A stretch of DNA of 64,000 nucleotides, taken from positions 5,781,463-5,845,462 of the forward strand of contig NC_036456.1 in NCBI RefSeq assembly GCF_002775205.1. Direction: 5' to 3'. Below, one piece after another: positions 26,001 through 35,200 of this stretch (within the stretch, counting starts at the first letter, position 1; each line of letters opens with the position of its first letter). A model generated the notes under the pieces. The model saw only the letters and a list, made by a program, of their open reading frames with translations. It was not told the DNA's origin and searched no databases. The DNA comes from Xiphophorus maculatus. Lineage: Eukaryota > Chordata > Actinopteri > Cyprinodontiformes > Poeciliidae. Position numbers and translations under genes: made by a program.

Positions 26001-27271
26001 GATGCTGATTTGAATTGAAAGCCACCTGATTGAGTCAGTAGCCCGCCTTCTCAACATAGATCCTCGTGCATGTCGGGCGACACAAACAAAACCATCACCA
26101 CTTACCTGTGTGGGGTTTGTTGCCTGTTCTAACGATTCAGAGGAAGAAGTTTGGCTGACATTCGAAGACGAAGAGGTCGCCTAAGTAGAAGAAACACGTC
26201 AAAGTTATGCAAGCCAAGGAGCTATTGGTTACTCATTAAATGAAACCTTTGTTTTTCTACCTTTGACGTCGACTTGAAGGGATTGACCTTCTGCACAACC
26301 CCCATCACTCCCGTCTTCTGCTGCTCCCAACGCAAACACAACAAAACCTCCATGAATTAAAGCCAACAGAGCTGACCGACTCTCAGTTAGAGGCCAATAG
26401 ACAAGTGATATCTGACCTTTGCCTTTGGGTCAAGATCATTTGTGTTCAGAAGAAATAAGGACTGTAAGTTCACTGACATTGTCTTTACATTCAAGTTTGA
26501 ACATTTACCTCTAGGGCTGCATTTGATTCAGGATCCTGCGTTAGGTGGCTGTGTCTGACGGGGTTGTCCAGCTCCTAGTAATGCATAAACAGCCTGTTTA
26601 GCCTGGTCTGGAAGTTACTGTGGTGAGAAGTTAACCCTGGGTTTAATAGAAAGGTGTCAGAATACACAATGCTTTACAGTTTGTTGCAGACAAGTCAGGC
26701 TAAACCTTCGTCTCCTCTCTAACGGTGCCAACAATGGGCAACAGATGAAAGTAGCCTGATCTGATGACCCACGTTTTGCTTTAGGACACGTGGGTGGTGG
26801 GGTTCATGTGTGTTGCTAGGGAACACAAAGTGCCAGGTTGCACTATGGGATGTAAGCAAGCCAATAGAAACAGTATGACAAGATAAGGAAAGTTAGGCTA
26901 AGAAACCCAGATGCTGCCAAACAATTATACCGTTTATGGAAAGAATCACAAATCTGAGAATAAATGTAGAATGGCACATGAATGATTTTAAAGAACACAA
27001 CATAAAATTTAAAGTAAACAAAAAAAAACCAGAAGGGATTTGTTGATCATGCAACATCAGCTTACAAAGCTTAAAGGGATCTGCTAGTTGAGGTCGGATG
27101 CCACATCTTTCATGATCCTTCCTGGCAGCGTTACGTAGTAGTCATAATGTTACGCCTGATTGTTTCATGCACATAAGTTATCGTCCTGCATCTCCTCACC
27201 TCTTTAGTGGGTCTTGGCGGAACCACAGGAGTCTGGACAGGTGACCCTTTGTCTCTTCTGAACATGTTCAT
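11918..27271 (-). CDS. ApoL-like gene A: multi-exon apolipoprotein L protein with NPF-module N-terminal region
   Basis: Rebuilt by eye as about 21 coding exons joined by GT/AG borders, giving roughly 690 residues. Coding blocks on the minus strand are: 27200-27271, 26509-26574, 26261-26317, 26106-26180, 24922-24987, 24791-24850, 22810-22869, 21780-21848, 21630-21692, 21421-21501, 20109-20168, 19952-20005, 17969-18040, perhaps 17353-17412, 16992-17045, 16146-16187, 14531-14608, 14396-14435, 14253-14298, 12943-13357 and 11918-12391. All up to 14531 are phase 0; the next four borders have phases 1, 2 and 0, which fit together. The C-terminal two exons encode the ApoL domain. The middle is a string of short alternating modules. 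ApoL proteins are amphipathic, membrane-inserting and mostly intracellular. No signal peptide is seen at MNMFRRDKG. Extra exons may have been missed and individual borders are unproven without transcripts. Confidence 0.75.
12492..12855. mobile_element. Foldback element in the last intron of gene A
   Basis: The outer parts are inverted copies: AAGTACATTTC near 12493 pairs with GAAATGTACTT near 12843-12853, and TCTAGAAAAAAA...ACTCAGAACA near 12545-12577 pairs with TGTTCTGAGTTTTTTTCTAGA near 12800. The inner part repeats AAGTTGAAAATG and its inverse several times. No coding content. It probably is a MITE. Confidence 0.55.
13945..14028. repeat. (AC)n microsatellite, about 42 units
   Basis: Uninterrupted dinucleotide repeat within an intron of gene A. 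Open frames that cross it are artefacts of the repeat. Confidence 0.95.
14253..14608 (-). CDS. Gene A exons 17-19: junction segment before the ApoL domain
   Basis: Three exons lead into the ApoL core. The exon at 14531-14608 encodes an acidic/hydrophobic linker (EDVEVQTLQLAEVPVPGEG). The exon at 14396-14435 (40 bases) encodes DEEGLLSWWKTAE. The exon at 14253-14298 (46 bases) encodes WNEWNEANQNDDAE. Phases 0-1, 1-2 and 2-0 match across the borders. Gene B has counterparts of the last two with identical phases (LLEWWYTVE at 32186-32225 and WDEVASDEEDAAV at 32063-32114), which supports the calls and shows the two genes are paralogues. Confidence 0.75.
15100..15460. mobile_element. Foldback MITE, copy 2 (right end truncated)
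   Basis: Starts CACTGCAAAAATAAAATC at 15100 and shares the TTTTTGGTCTAGTTTCTAGTG arm and the palindromic centre (CTAGTTCCACTGG against CCAGTGGAACTAG) with the copies at 9600 and 18331. The right arm is lost in an A-run near 15450-15470. It sits in an intron of gene A. Confidence 0.65.
16146..17412 (-). CDS. Gene A exons 14-16: degenerate module region
   Basis: Exon 16146-16187 encodes ESADPSSAAQAQPQ. Exon 16992-17045 encodes TFIIKRILPKSFFGSGSK, which lies where an NPF module is expected and keeps the shape (hydrophobic, KR, hydrophobic, F, Ser) but has lost the NPF. Block 17353-17412 is phase 0 with good borders (CTGCAG acceptor, GTTGGT donor) and reads YTDATPEVGNQPTERTK, but it abuts LINE-derived sequence, so it may be a chance open stretch. 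The first two are fairly secure and the last is weak. Confidence 0.5.
17413..17760. mobile_element. LINE-derived fragment (RTE/Rex-like, family uncertain)
   Basis: GC-richer than its surroundings, and contains phrases shared by many fish LINE copies, such as GTCCCTCACCTAGGACCTG, TACCAGGGGCATAAAGCCCC and CAAACCCCTCCACCACAACA. It is a fragment with no intact coding region, inserted in a gene A intron. The clade is from memory of fish repeats and should be checked against a repeat library. Confidence 0.6.
17969..26574 (-). CDS. Gene A module array: alternating Ser/acidic linker and VNPFKS exons
   Basis: Short phase-0 exons alternate. Module exons: 26261-26317 (GVMGVVQKVNPFKSTSK), 24922-24987 (NPGMLKGVVQRVNPFKSTS), 22810-22869 (SSGVFKGAIQKVNPLKSSAQ), 21630-21692 (NPGVMSSMIQKVNPFKSSQ) and 20109-20168 (NPGMFKGMMQKVNPFKSHTQ). 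Linker exons: 26509-26574, 26106-26180, 24791-24850, 21780-21848, 21421-21501, 19952-20005 and 17969-18040, mostly Ser/Asp/Glu-rich (for example SDSSSLGSESLTDN and SENSSSSESLDDS). Linker and module are often only about 100 bases apart, which fits duplication of a two-exon unit. NPF is the core ligand of EH domains (Eps15, EHD proteins), so the array would be a multivalent EH ligand if exposed. That function is inference. Confidence 0.75.
18331..18707. mobile_element. Foldback MITE, copy 3
   Basis: Left arm CACCAAAAAGTAAAGTCTT and CTAGTTTCTAGTGCAAATA; right arm TATTTGCACTAGAAACTAG and ACCAAAAACACCGTAAAG ending GTGCAGTG at 18707. The palindromic arms match those of the copies at 9600 and 15100. 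It lies in an intron of gene A directly beside a dead Tc1-like element. Confidence 0.75.
18710..19570 (+). mobile_element. Degraded Tc1-like transposon with transposase remnant
   Basis: Plus-strand phrases follow the order of a fish Tc1-type transposase gene: CTGCTCACTGGACAGATGTC (about 18757), CATAAGGAAGGTAAGCCACA, GTTTCCACAGTCAGTGATGG with TTTGGGG (about 19160), CACCCGTCCAGACTGCCAAA, TCAAGAGGAAGATGAGAAAC (about 19400) and CACAGGCTGATTGCC. Every frame is broken by stops and deletions. It sits in the gene A intron where an additional NPF module exon would be expected between 18040 and 19952. Confidence 0.75.
21945..22190. mobile_element. Tc1-like transposon end fragment
   Basis: Contains GCAGAAGTGAAATCGTAGG and GTGTTCAGCCCCCTTTACTG followed by CTAAATACAATCCA, phrases typical of the terminal part of a common fish Tc1-type element. 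No coding region. It lies within an intron of gene A. Confidence 0.55.
23600..23965 (+). mobile_element. Tc1-like transposase 3' fragment
   Basis: Translation near 23790-23880 reads through a broken frame with the Tc1 signature DWPLYSPDLNPIEHL, which includes the conserved Asn-Pro-Ile-Glu that ends the DDE catalytic core. Flanking frames contain stops. It is an old fragment in a gene A intron. Confidence 0.7.
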
Positions 27272-27275
27272 GGTG
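27200..27275 (-). CDS. Gene A first coding exon
   Basis: Acceptor CTGCTTCCAG ends at 27276. The exon begins CACC followed by ATG at 27271-27269, a strong start context, and encodes 24 residues (MNMFRRDKGSPVQTPVV...). It is basic and proline-rich and lacks a signal peptide. The donor GAG/GTGAGG follows at 27199. The acceptor implies at least one upstream non-coding exon. Confidence 0.65.
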
Positions 27276-30200
27276 CTGGAAGCAGAGGTGAGTAGCAACC
27301 AGTTACATTTACTTGAACATTTTAGGGGGATATTTTTGCTTTTAGGGGTAAATTTACTGCACTGAACATTTTACTCTTACTTGAGTATTGTTAGTAGGAA
27401 TTATTGCTGGTCTTATTTGAAGAAAGTAAACTTTCTGGTTACTTTCTGATTACTTCACTGAATCAAGAGCAAGCAGGTTATGGAAAAATACAGCAGGTAC
27501 AGACACCTAAAATGAAGATATGGGTATTGTGTTTAAAGGAAATTGATTTAGAAGAGCGTTTCTTGTGCTTAAAAATAATTATTTTGCCATTCACCGACTG
27601 TTTTTTTCCCCCATTATAGGGTTTAAAATATCAGAATTTGCATATTAAGCTTGACCTTTTTGTCTGATAACATTTTTAAAATATTAAAGCAGAGGTTACT
27701 CAATACTTCAGCAGCATGTTTGCCTAATTTTTCTGCCTACCTAAAGCTGTGAGCAAAGCACGATGAGCTCACAAGCCAATCAGCAAAAGCAAACCCAGAG
27801 TTTGTCCTTCCGCCGTCGTGCTCCTGTGTTTAAAAGCACTCAGACTTGTTACAGTTGAAACCAGAACCAGAAATCGCCCGTGAAAGTTTCGTGAAGGGCG
27901 TGACGAAGAGGCGGACTGATAATGTCACGTTGGAACTTTCTGCTCACGAAAACAAAAAGGAAACAGCTCCTTAAACTGTACACAACTTCACCTTTTTTTT
28001 TTTTTTTAAATAAAATAATCCGCAACCTGCTTTCGTGGCGACCTTTACATCATATCCAACGGAATGCGGGGCGACACGGACACGAAACTGAGCGAAAAGA
28101 GCCAATCGCAGCCGCGCAGTCAGACGAAAAGCCAATAAAAGTCGGCTCACAGCAAAACAACACGAACCAGTTGTTGAACTTGGCCTCTCAGCCCTTCACT
28201 TCCTTTTCCCTTGTCGTCGAGCAAATGAAGGAGACAAACCGGTTTGGCCCAAAAATAAAAAAAATAAATAAAAAAAAAGTGAGGTGAACCCAAACAGGAG
28301 TCACATTACAGACTGAAGAAAGTGCAACGTCAAGTTTTAGCTGCATGACGGTAAACAATGGGCTGACTGTGAGCGGGTCGCCACGCCCACTCAGCTGTGG
28401 AGAGCTGGCGGAATCAGCTGGAGGGGGCGTGGCTTATCGTCCACCGCGTGGGTTTCTCTTTTTTTTTTTTTGTCGTTTGTCAGGAATGTTGCACAACCGC
28501 GCGGCACATCGTCGCGCGCTGCGTAGTTGTGAAGTGCCACGGAAAGGGCAAAGGGTTTGGATTAAAAAGTCAGAAATATGGAAGGTGGTGTTTGTTTGGT
28601 TGGCCAGTATTGCTGCGTTACCTTTTACTCCAATCACAGCTGCAGCCTTTGCACGTCTAGAGACCGGAGGGTTTTTGCTTATTGTTCTTTACAAATAAGT
28701 AAAAAAATGTTCTAAAACCATTCCTCTTTTTTTTCTTTTTTTTTTTTTTTTTACCCCTGGTGTTATGTTTAAGGTAATTTCCCACTCCATGCTGGCCCTA
28801 AATCTTTTGTAGCTTCAAACATGTTTTCTTGCAGGATTGTCCTGTTTTTGTTTTGTTTGTTTGTTTGTTTTTTCAGCCATCTTTCCATCAACTGTGACCA
28901 ACTTTAATTTGCTGCTGGAAGAAATAGAGACAGCCCCCAGAGCATGATGCTGCCACTACCAACTCTCAACATGGGGACGATGTATCCATATGCCGTTATG
29001 CTTCCTTCACACGTGTCCACCAATCAGCTGAGAGATGAAGAAGAGTCAGTGAGTCGAATTCATGAATTCCATTTATTAATACCGAAATACAGCCGGTCCA
29101 TTTCTCATGCTACCTTTAGGAGTTAGCAGGACAAAATGGTGACAAGCAACACTTGGTAACGTCCTTTATTAGCCTCTGTCTAAGCTACGCCCTGAAGAGG
29201 GCCTTTAACTGTAGCTTTGAGGGCGTTTCCTGTCATTTCCTTTAGTTTTAGCTTTGCAGCTAGCTAAAAGAGACAGAAGGAAAAACATAGAATTATTCTC
29301 AACATTGCATACAGATTGGAAGTGATTTCTAAATGTTGCTCTGGGTTTTAAAGGAGTTTGAAGGCACGCACACATCTCAGGATTTCAAGTTTCAGAGTTT
29401 TGACCCTTTAATTGCTCGTTCATTTCAGAATTACGCACCTGAATTTAATCCCAACCAACTAGAATGAAGTTTGTGGTTTTATCGTGAAACGTAAAAATGT
29501 TCAAGAAGACTACACATAGGCGTGACACTACAAGATTACTTACTTTTTTTTTTTTTTAGATAATCCACTCGAATCTTTTTTCTTCACACGAGCAATCATT
29601 CCACCAATTGAATTTCGCAGACGGTGTTAAAAAAATTAAAACTGGAAGATGTACTGGCAGTAATCAGTCACCATAAAACCACAATGTTGGTGAGTTTTTG
29701 GAAATTATGTCAAGTTTACACTTTTGTATATAATGTTATAATGGTACTTTGAACAAACTATAAGCTACATCTAATATTCAGTTGGAGATTAATATTTCTC
29801 TACTGAATAAAAAATAAACACAGCATTCTTTGCCTCCAGGTGAAAATGTGTCAATAGGTCATTTTTACATTTTATTCTTGGGTTAACCAGTACATATTGA
29901 ATATAGTAAAACAGAACAATGTAAAACCTATACAGTTACATTCATTTCATGTTAAAATGCAAATAAATGAACAAATGCCCCAGCATTGCTAAGTCAGTGA
30001 CCTATCAAAGTTGGATAAGTCAAAATGTTAAGTATGACAATAATTAAATGTGGCCACAGGTAAAATAGCTGCTATATGATTCAATATGGTTGATAAAAAT
30101 GATAATGCGCCTTTAATCAAGCAGAAAAACTTCAGTTTGTCATACAACATGCTTTGCATTCATTCAAGACAGCTCTTTAAGGAAAAATAAAAAGCATTAA

Positions 30201-30868
30201 AATGTGTTCAAGCTTCTGAATGAACCAAACTAACTCCCTCGTTTAAAAACATAAGATATATTTCGAACAAACGGATTTAAGTTATAAGAATAAATGTGTC
30301 TATAGACACCAGATTATGAAAGCAAGATTCTTTTTTACAACGTAAAAGTTTAAAAGTCTCATTTACAGTAGACGGGTCTTTAACCTGCAGAACATTCTGC
30401 CAAAATCTGACAATCATCACTTCGGTTCACTAGATTAACTGTTAAACATATTCGAACCTTATTGCTTCATATTATGTCAATATAATGAAGAGGGTTACAG
30501 ACTTTGTCAAAGTCTTTGATAAACTATTTCAAGGTATAGTAAATCAACTATTTCCAAACTGACTCAATTCTAACAAAGTAAACCTCCTGTCACATTTATA
30601 TAGGAAAAAACTTTGGTGCTGCTCAAGCTGAACAAAAGGGTGAATGAATAAAGAAACTGATCTGTGTTTTACTTTTCAAGTACAAAATTCATCTGGAGTT
30701 AAAAAAGCTGGAAAAAAGTCATTTCTCAGCCACAATGCCAAAAATATCTTCAGGAGTTTCACAGAGGTGGAATATTTTCCACCAATGATGCAATATGGAA
30801 GAGCAGTTCTTGGTTTCAGCCAGGAGATGTCAGTGGTGAGCCGTGCTCAGCGTGATCATGAAGGTTGT
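27276..30868. other. Intergenic region between genes A and B; possible gene A promoter
   Basis: A patch at about 27780-28560 is CpG-richer than the surroundings and contains GGGGGCGTGGC (about 28422) and CCACGCCCAC (about 28381), which resemble GC-box/KLF sites. It is about 0.5-1.3 kb upstream of the first coding exon of gene A and is the best promoter candidate. A Tc1-type phrase (CCCCCAGAGCATGATGCTGCC near 28935) marks an old transposon remnant at about 28775-29010. No gene was recognised; the open frames here are short and carry no motif. Confidence 0.4.
28775..29010 (-). mobile_element. Tc1-like transposon remnant
   Basis: The stretch CTTGCAGGATTGTCCTGT, TTCCATCAACTGTGACC and CCAGAGCATGATGCTGCCAC follows the order seen on the complementary strand of fish Tc1-type transposase genes. 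It is heavily diverged and lacks ends. Confidence 0.5.
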
Positions 30869-32225
30869 TCACATCTGTCCAGTAGCATCCTGCAGATTCT
30901 CTCTGATGGCGTTCAGCTCCACGATGCAGTCATTCAGCACGTTTGCCACTTGTCTTATTACGGCCACAATCTCCTTCTTGCAGCCTTTCTTCAGCTCTCT
31001 GGTTTCGTTTACGAAGTACTTGTCCATTCCTTTGAAGAGTCCTCGCAGGGAGCCCACAACGTCGTCGGTTATCTCTGTCGCTCGCATCACAGGCGAATCC
31101 ACAATGCTGATCATCTGGACCGCCCTGCGGACTTCCCAGTCCTGGGAATAGTGCTGCGTGCCGGACCTGAGGAAAGGGTGGCCGCGCAGCCTGCGCAAGC
31201 CCTGGTTGACGAAGTGGAGGATGTTCGAGATCTCCAGCATTCGCTCTTCGTACTCCTGCAGCAGACCCTCGATCTATTTACGGACAGAGAACGTTAAATT
31301 AGTGATTTCACACAGAAGAGAAAGGAGCAGAGTGGTCAAGACGTGCGGCCTCTGCAGCTGCCATCATGTCTCGCTGCATCAGAAACCCGCATTACCTTTT
31401 TGCGGTCGTTCTTGTTGTTGACGTTATCGGAGATGGCCGCAGAGGCGGAGGTGATCCCCCCGGCCGTTGCCACCCCCACGCCCACGGCCGTGATTACGAG
31501 GGACGCTCCGAAGGTCACGGGAGCCAAGGCCAGGCCAGTGATGGCCGCCACAGTGCCCACCGCGGTGGTGGTGCCCCCGCTGATCCCAGCGATCTTGGCT
31601 TTGTGATGGAACTCGTTGATGTCGTCGGCAAGAGCGTGGAGCGAGATGATGGACTCCCACAGGACCTCGGCTTGTTCGGTGAACACCTTGTTGAAGAGAC
31701 GCAGGCCGCGTTCGACCTTCTCTGCCAAGATGGTGAATGACCTGCAATCAAAGGAAGATTTTAGAAGAGCCAGTTCTTAGTAGTTTCTTCTTTCTTTGCT
31801 TCTGTGGTACTCAAACCTATAACCTTCTTGTAAATTGATCCTTTTACCCAATTACTCATCATCGAATTCGAATAATAAACTGAACTTGACTGCATTGATA
31901 ACTAGAATCATTTGGAGTGCATGCGACTTTTGATAACCCGCGGCTGTTGTGTTTACTGGTGCTACACAAGTATAAAATCAAAACACATTGCATAGTATCC
32001 CATAGTAACCAGTGAGTTGACCAAGAATTACTGCTGGTAAAAACAAATGATCGCACTTTGACTCATCCTCTTTGACGGCTGCATCCTCTTCATCCGATGC
32101 CACTTCGTCCCATTCTGAAATACAAATCCAGCACCATCCATCATCAGTTCACTTGATTTTAAAATCGGTTTGGATGTTGACTTACTTTCTACCGTGTACC
32201 ACCACTCCAATAAACTGTCCGTGTC
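30869..32225 (-). CDS. Gene B ApoL-domain and WW-linker exons
   Basis: Exons 32186-32225 (LLEWWYTVE) and 32063-32114 (WDEVASDEEDAAV) match gene A in phase. Exon 31396-31741 has KVERGLRLFNKVFTEQ, then the Gly/Thr/Ala-rich hydrophobic hairpin (GTTTAVGTVAAITGLALAPV and VITAVGVGVATAGGIT) and ends NKNDRKK. Exon 30869-31273 continues IEGLLQEYEERMLEI and finishes with an amphipathic helix (VIRQVANVLNDCIVELNAI) before the stop at 30869-30871. The hairpin is the predicted membrane-inserting part. The exon split after DRKK differs from gene A, where about 26 more residues precede the intron. Confidence 0.85.
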
Positions 32226-35200
32226 CTAAAGACGAAGATACAAAACGTAGTCAAATATATGTCTGACTTTTCTTCAGAGGAGCGTATACATTTCTTCTGT
32301 GTTGCATAATGAATCTAATATGGGAAATTTACAGGAAAATACTTAGAGGGGAGTATGCTGGGACACGGGGGGTAAATATGGTTGTTTCCCGGCCAAAACG
32401 GGAAACTTGATGATCTGTTTCTGAATTATTTTATATAGAATATTGCATGTTGCTTTTGAAATTTAGGAACATTTCACAAAAAATGTGGCTACTACAGTTA
32501 ATTTAGAATTTACCTTAGGGAGTGACTGGCTTATCACACAGATACAGGTCAGCTTGGATATTTTTTTTTTAGTTTTTTCACTAAATGAAATCAAATGCTT
32601 ATTATATTTACACAAGTTATCTTCATCTCCTAAAAACAGGAGAAACCTGTAGTGGGAAAATAGTTTGTCACACAACTAGGCCTGTCGCAATAAATCAATC
32701 ACAAATTAAAATGAACTCATTTTCAATGATTTATCATTTTTCTCTTTTCTCTCCGTTTCTACCAAAAACTTTGTGATGAAGGTTTTCTGTCTGGTGCTTT
32801 TGTCTCAGATAGCTCTGTTTCGGAAGGACAATTCGGTTTACCAAGACGTCATCCTTTATCTTATTTGTCGTTTCTGTGGTTTGGTTTATATATTTTAGAG
32901 ATTTAAAATGCGTTAGTCATCCAGCGTTAAATGTTCATTAGGATTTAAAGTTTATTGATCTATGAGAATGTGTTCTTGCCTTATTGTGCCATTACTGACA
33001 TCTTGAAAATTGCCTCAAAAACAACAATATCTTTGTTTATCGTAACAAACCTCTGGGGCAATTTATCGTCCAGCAAAGTTTGTTATCAAGCCTACATATG
33101 ACTTTACATGAAATAATTCTGTTCCTATAAAAACAGAGAGTCCGTAAATAAAAGCATCCAGAATTTTTGTAAGAGCCAAAGAAACTGACCCCGTCTTCCT
33201 CCTCATCCTCCTCTTCGCCGGCTGCAACCTGTTCGTCCATCCGAGCAGCCTGCCATGCCGCCTGAGTGAGGGAAGAAGATGAGTTAATCAGCAAGTGTTT
33301 GCAGCATGCGTCACCATTTTAAGTAACTTAAGGCGGCACTGCAGGCCTTTATACACAGCAGTAGGCGTTTCAGTGAAGATGGTATGCTGCTGAACCAGTC
33401 CGCTAACATGCTACCAGGATGTGTCAAGGTCCAATTGAGAAAAGAAATCAAACAGACCAAAACAACAGCATGAGAGGATTTGAGACTATAGTTTGCTATC
33501 ATGAGGGTTTAATCAATCAGATCTGCATTGTGGCTAAAAGCTTGCTCATGTAACCACTGTACTGTATTCATTCCCCCCCCCCCAGTTTCTGGTAACTTTC
33601 ACTTTAAATGCATTTCAAATGAAATATATAGGAAGTCTTCATATTGTTCTTCTGCCTGACTGACAAGAGTCAAGATTCCCACTCAAAGCAAATCGTTTAT
33701 AGAGTTGGTAGAACGTTTTAAAATCTGATAGTTGGCAGGTGGAGATTATCTGAACTGTTAATGCACAGCCATCACATGACGGTGAACGTTAGAGAAGGAG
33801 TTCGTAAGTAAAGATTAGAGTACAGTGTTGCAAAAGCACTGGGATTTTTTTCCCCACACAGGCATTTTCCACAATAAATGTCAATGTACTTCATGCTGTA
33901 TAACATGAAGTACAGCATGTTATACATACAGTATACTCCTGTACAACAGGAGTCTGAGCTGGAGCTTCAACAATGGCTTTTGAATTGGCTGAAGATGGTG
34001 CAGAAGCAGCAACTTTTTAAAAATGTAGATTTTCGACATGTTAATTTCTTGTTTTTAAGTGTAGATATGAAAAATAGAGATTTTAGCCATTTTGTAAAAT
34101 TTATATTTAAAAGTAGATATTAAAAATAGAGATTTTAGGCATTTTTTATTTACCTTGTTTAAATGTAGATATTAAAAATAGAGATTTTTTGCATGGAATA
34201 AATCCTGCATTAAATTTCAGACTTTAAAAAAAACTGAATGACAAGTATCAATGATATATACTTCTCATTATTTCACTGGAAACCAAGTACTTTTTTTCTC
34301 TGTTTACATAATTCTTTAGAAACATCAACATCCCATATAGAAGAAAACATCCTGATCCTCTTTTAGTAAAGGTTTTTATATTTGTCTTTCATTTAAACCC
34401 TAAAACACAGAAATAAAATTATGTTTAAAATAAATAAATAGACCACAAAGTTCCTATAGTAGATATTAAACATTTTGTTTGTAGCTGTAAATGTCTTTAG
34501 TTGGAGTAATGGCAAAAAGTTGCAAAGTGGTTGCAGACCCCCTTCTGTAGACCAACCCAAAGCAAAGCTCAATTGTGATGTGGAGGGAAAATGGTTCATG
34601 CTTTATTACATTTTATTTCAAATAAAATAAGATCTGAAAAGCATAGCATTTGCTTGAAACTGTACACAACCAACTGGCTTTTAAAAACCAACCAATAAAT
34701 AGAAAATAGAGGGAATATGGAACCATTTCAGACACAGAGACACGGCCGTATCTAACGGGATATGAGAAGCAGACAAAAGGTCCGATTGTAACTTTTGGAG
34801 GAACTGCAGAAAACCACAACTCAATCTGTTGACAGGAAACGACTTGCTGTGCTCGCCACAAATCTGCTCTCTTTCTGGAGGAGCCAATGAAGACAGAAAG
34901 ACAAGAACTAGAATTGTAACGATCCAAGTACAGGATCGTTACAGCAAACAGCGAACCTAGGAAGCAGGTGTTTATTCCGAATGAAAGAAAAAACGGAGCT
35001 TTGTCAGAGGCTACAAAAGATTTGAAATCCGTTGAAGTTGAGACATTGCATCCGACTGAGAATCTTAAACATACCCCACTAATAACTTGGCCCTCCAAGC
35101 CATTTCAAACTCCGTTCTGGCTCTGATGAGACAATTTGAAAAGCTGTCACTGAGGAATCAGTATCAGATCGTTTTTCCCCATCAGCACTTTAACAGTTGA

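Noticed and set aside
31343-31740. Plus-strand open frames opposite the gene B ApoL exon
   Set aside because: Long frames here are mirror effects of GC-rich third positions of the real minus-strand exon; the same is true at 11.9-13.6 kb.
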